From Nanobdellota archaeon (GTDB lineage Archaea; Nanobdellota; Nanobdellia; Pacearchaeales; GW2011-AR1): DNA of 6,012 nt. Position numbers and translations under genes: made by a program. The stretch is from assembly GCA_030640565.1 (NCBI GenBank), contig DAOWJD010000024.1, forward strand, positions 1 through 6,012, given 5' to 3'. Below the pieces are notes generated by a model. It saw only the letters and a list, made by a program, of their open reading frames with translations. It did no database searches and had not been told where the DNA came from. Numbering within the stretch: the first letter of the stretch is position 1; each line of letters opens with the position of its first letter. This document shows, in pieces, positions 5,696 to 6,012 of the stretch.

Positions 5696-6012
5696 ATGAA
5701 AAATCCTCGTGCTTTTGATGTTTTTGGGAATATTATCATAATTAAATTTCCAAAAGATTTTGCAGCAAAGAATAAAAAAAAGTTTGCTGAAAAATTGCTT
5801 AAGAAAAATAAAGCTGTTAAAACAGTTCTTGAGAAAACACAGAAGTTTAAAGGCAGACTAAGGAAACAGCAAACAAAACATCTTGCAGGAGAGAAAACAA
5901 AAGAAGCCTTGTACAGGGAAAATGATTGTATTTTTAGATTTCATGTTGATAAAACATATTTTTCTCCAAGACTAAGCAATGAAAGAAAGGAAATTTCGCA
6001 ACAAGTTAAAAA
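5696..6012 (+). CDS. trm5: tRNA (guanine37-N1)-methyltransferase Trm5, N-terminal part
   Basis: The frame opens at ATG 5696 and runs off the window after 105 codons. Trm5 methylates N1 of G37 next to the tRNA anticodon using S-adenosylmethionine, which prevents +1 frameshifting. The order AFDVFGNIIIIKFP, then KHLAGEKTKEALYREN (HLAGE at 62-66), then VDKTYFSPRLSNER (84-97) matches the D2 region of archaeal Trm5, where Methanocaldococcus Trm5b has HLAGE and YFSPRLGGER. The FSPRL form argues against the paralogue Taw2/Tyw2, which has FSRGN-like residues at this place. The Rossmann SAM-binding domain lies beyond the window. The protein begins directly at D2: the roughly 70-residue D1 domain of Trm5b, which touches the tRNA elbow, is absent, and the bases before the ATG are promoter. 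Start choice is supported by the TATA element at 5663-5678; an ATG at 5692 is in another frame that stops after eight codons. Confidence 0.88.
   Translation, partial: MKNPRAFDVFGNIIIIKFPKDFAAKNKKKFAEKLLKKNKAVKTVLEKTQKFKGRLRKQQTKHLAGEKTKEALYRENDCIFRFHVDKTYFSPRLSNERKEISQQVK

Overview
This is a gene-dense, AT-rich stretch (by eye roughly 30-33% G+C) of an archaeal chromosome. The main evidence is an archaeal-type family B DNA polymerase, a FEN-1 flap endonuclease starting Met-Gly with a C-terminal PCNA-binding peptide, and the start of an archaeal/eukaryotic-type tRNA m1G37 methyltransferase (Trm5). The upstream regions carry TATA boxes placed as for leaderless transcripts. The low G+C, the overlapping genes, a polymerase with altered active-site motifs and a short Trm5 suggest a DPANN archaeon (Woesearchaeota/Pacearchaeota-like). 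That lineage call is an inference, not shown by a marker gene.

Layout. (1) Bases 1 to about 200 are the right end of an IS200/IS605-type insertion: the last 49 codons of a TnpA (Y1) transposase on the + strand, then a GC-rich hairpin. (2) Bases 161-3675 hold a three-gene cluster on the minus strand, in transcription order: DNA polymerase B, an uncharacterised polytopic membrane protein, and a small HxGH nucleotidyltransferase. The polymerase stop codon directly abuts the next start (TAAATG), and the next pair overlaps as ATGA. The last 12 codons of the nucleotidyltransferase lie inside the IS end. (3) Bases 3676-3762 are a compact divergent promoter region between polB and fen. (4) fen (3763-4803, +) converges, with a 20-base gap, on a membrane protein with a basic coiled-coil tail (4824-5645, -). 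(5) A 50-base intergenic region contains a perfect 16-base palindromic TATA element exactly midway between the start codons of that membrane protein and of trm5 (5696 onward, +, cut by the window end).

How the genes work together. PolB and FEN-1 both end in a PCNA-interacting peptide, so both probably work on the sliding clamp in lagging-strand synthesis and repair; their divergent arrangement would allow joint control. Trm5 is a translation-fidelity tRNA modification enzyme. The two membrane proteins have no function I can assign. No stretch over 300 bases lacks a gene, and I saw no tRNA, rRNA or CRISPR array. I do not see a clear new multi-gene system. The most distinctive points are the symmetric shared TATA palindrome, the paired Tyr-to-His changes in polymerase motifs A and B, and the IS end serving as the 3' end of a gene.
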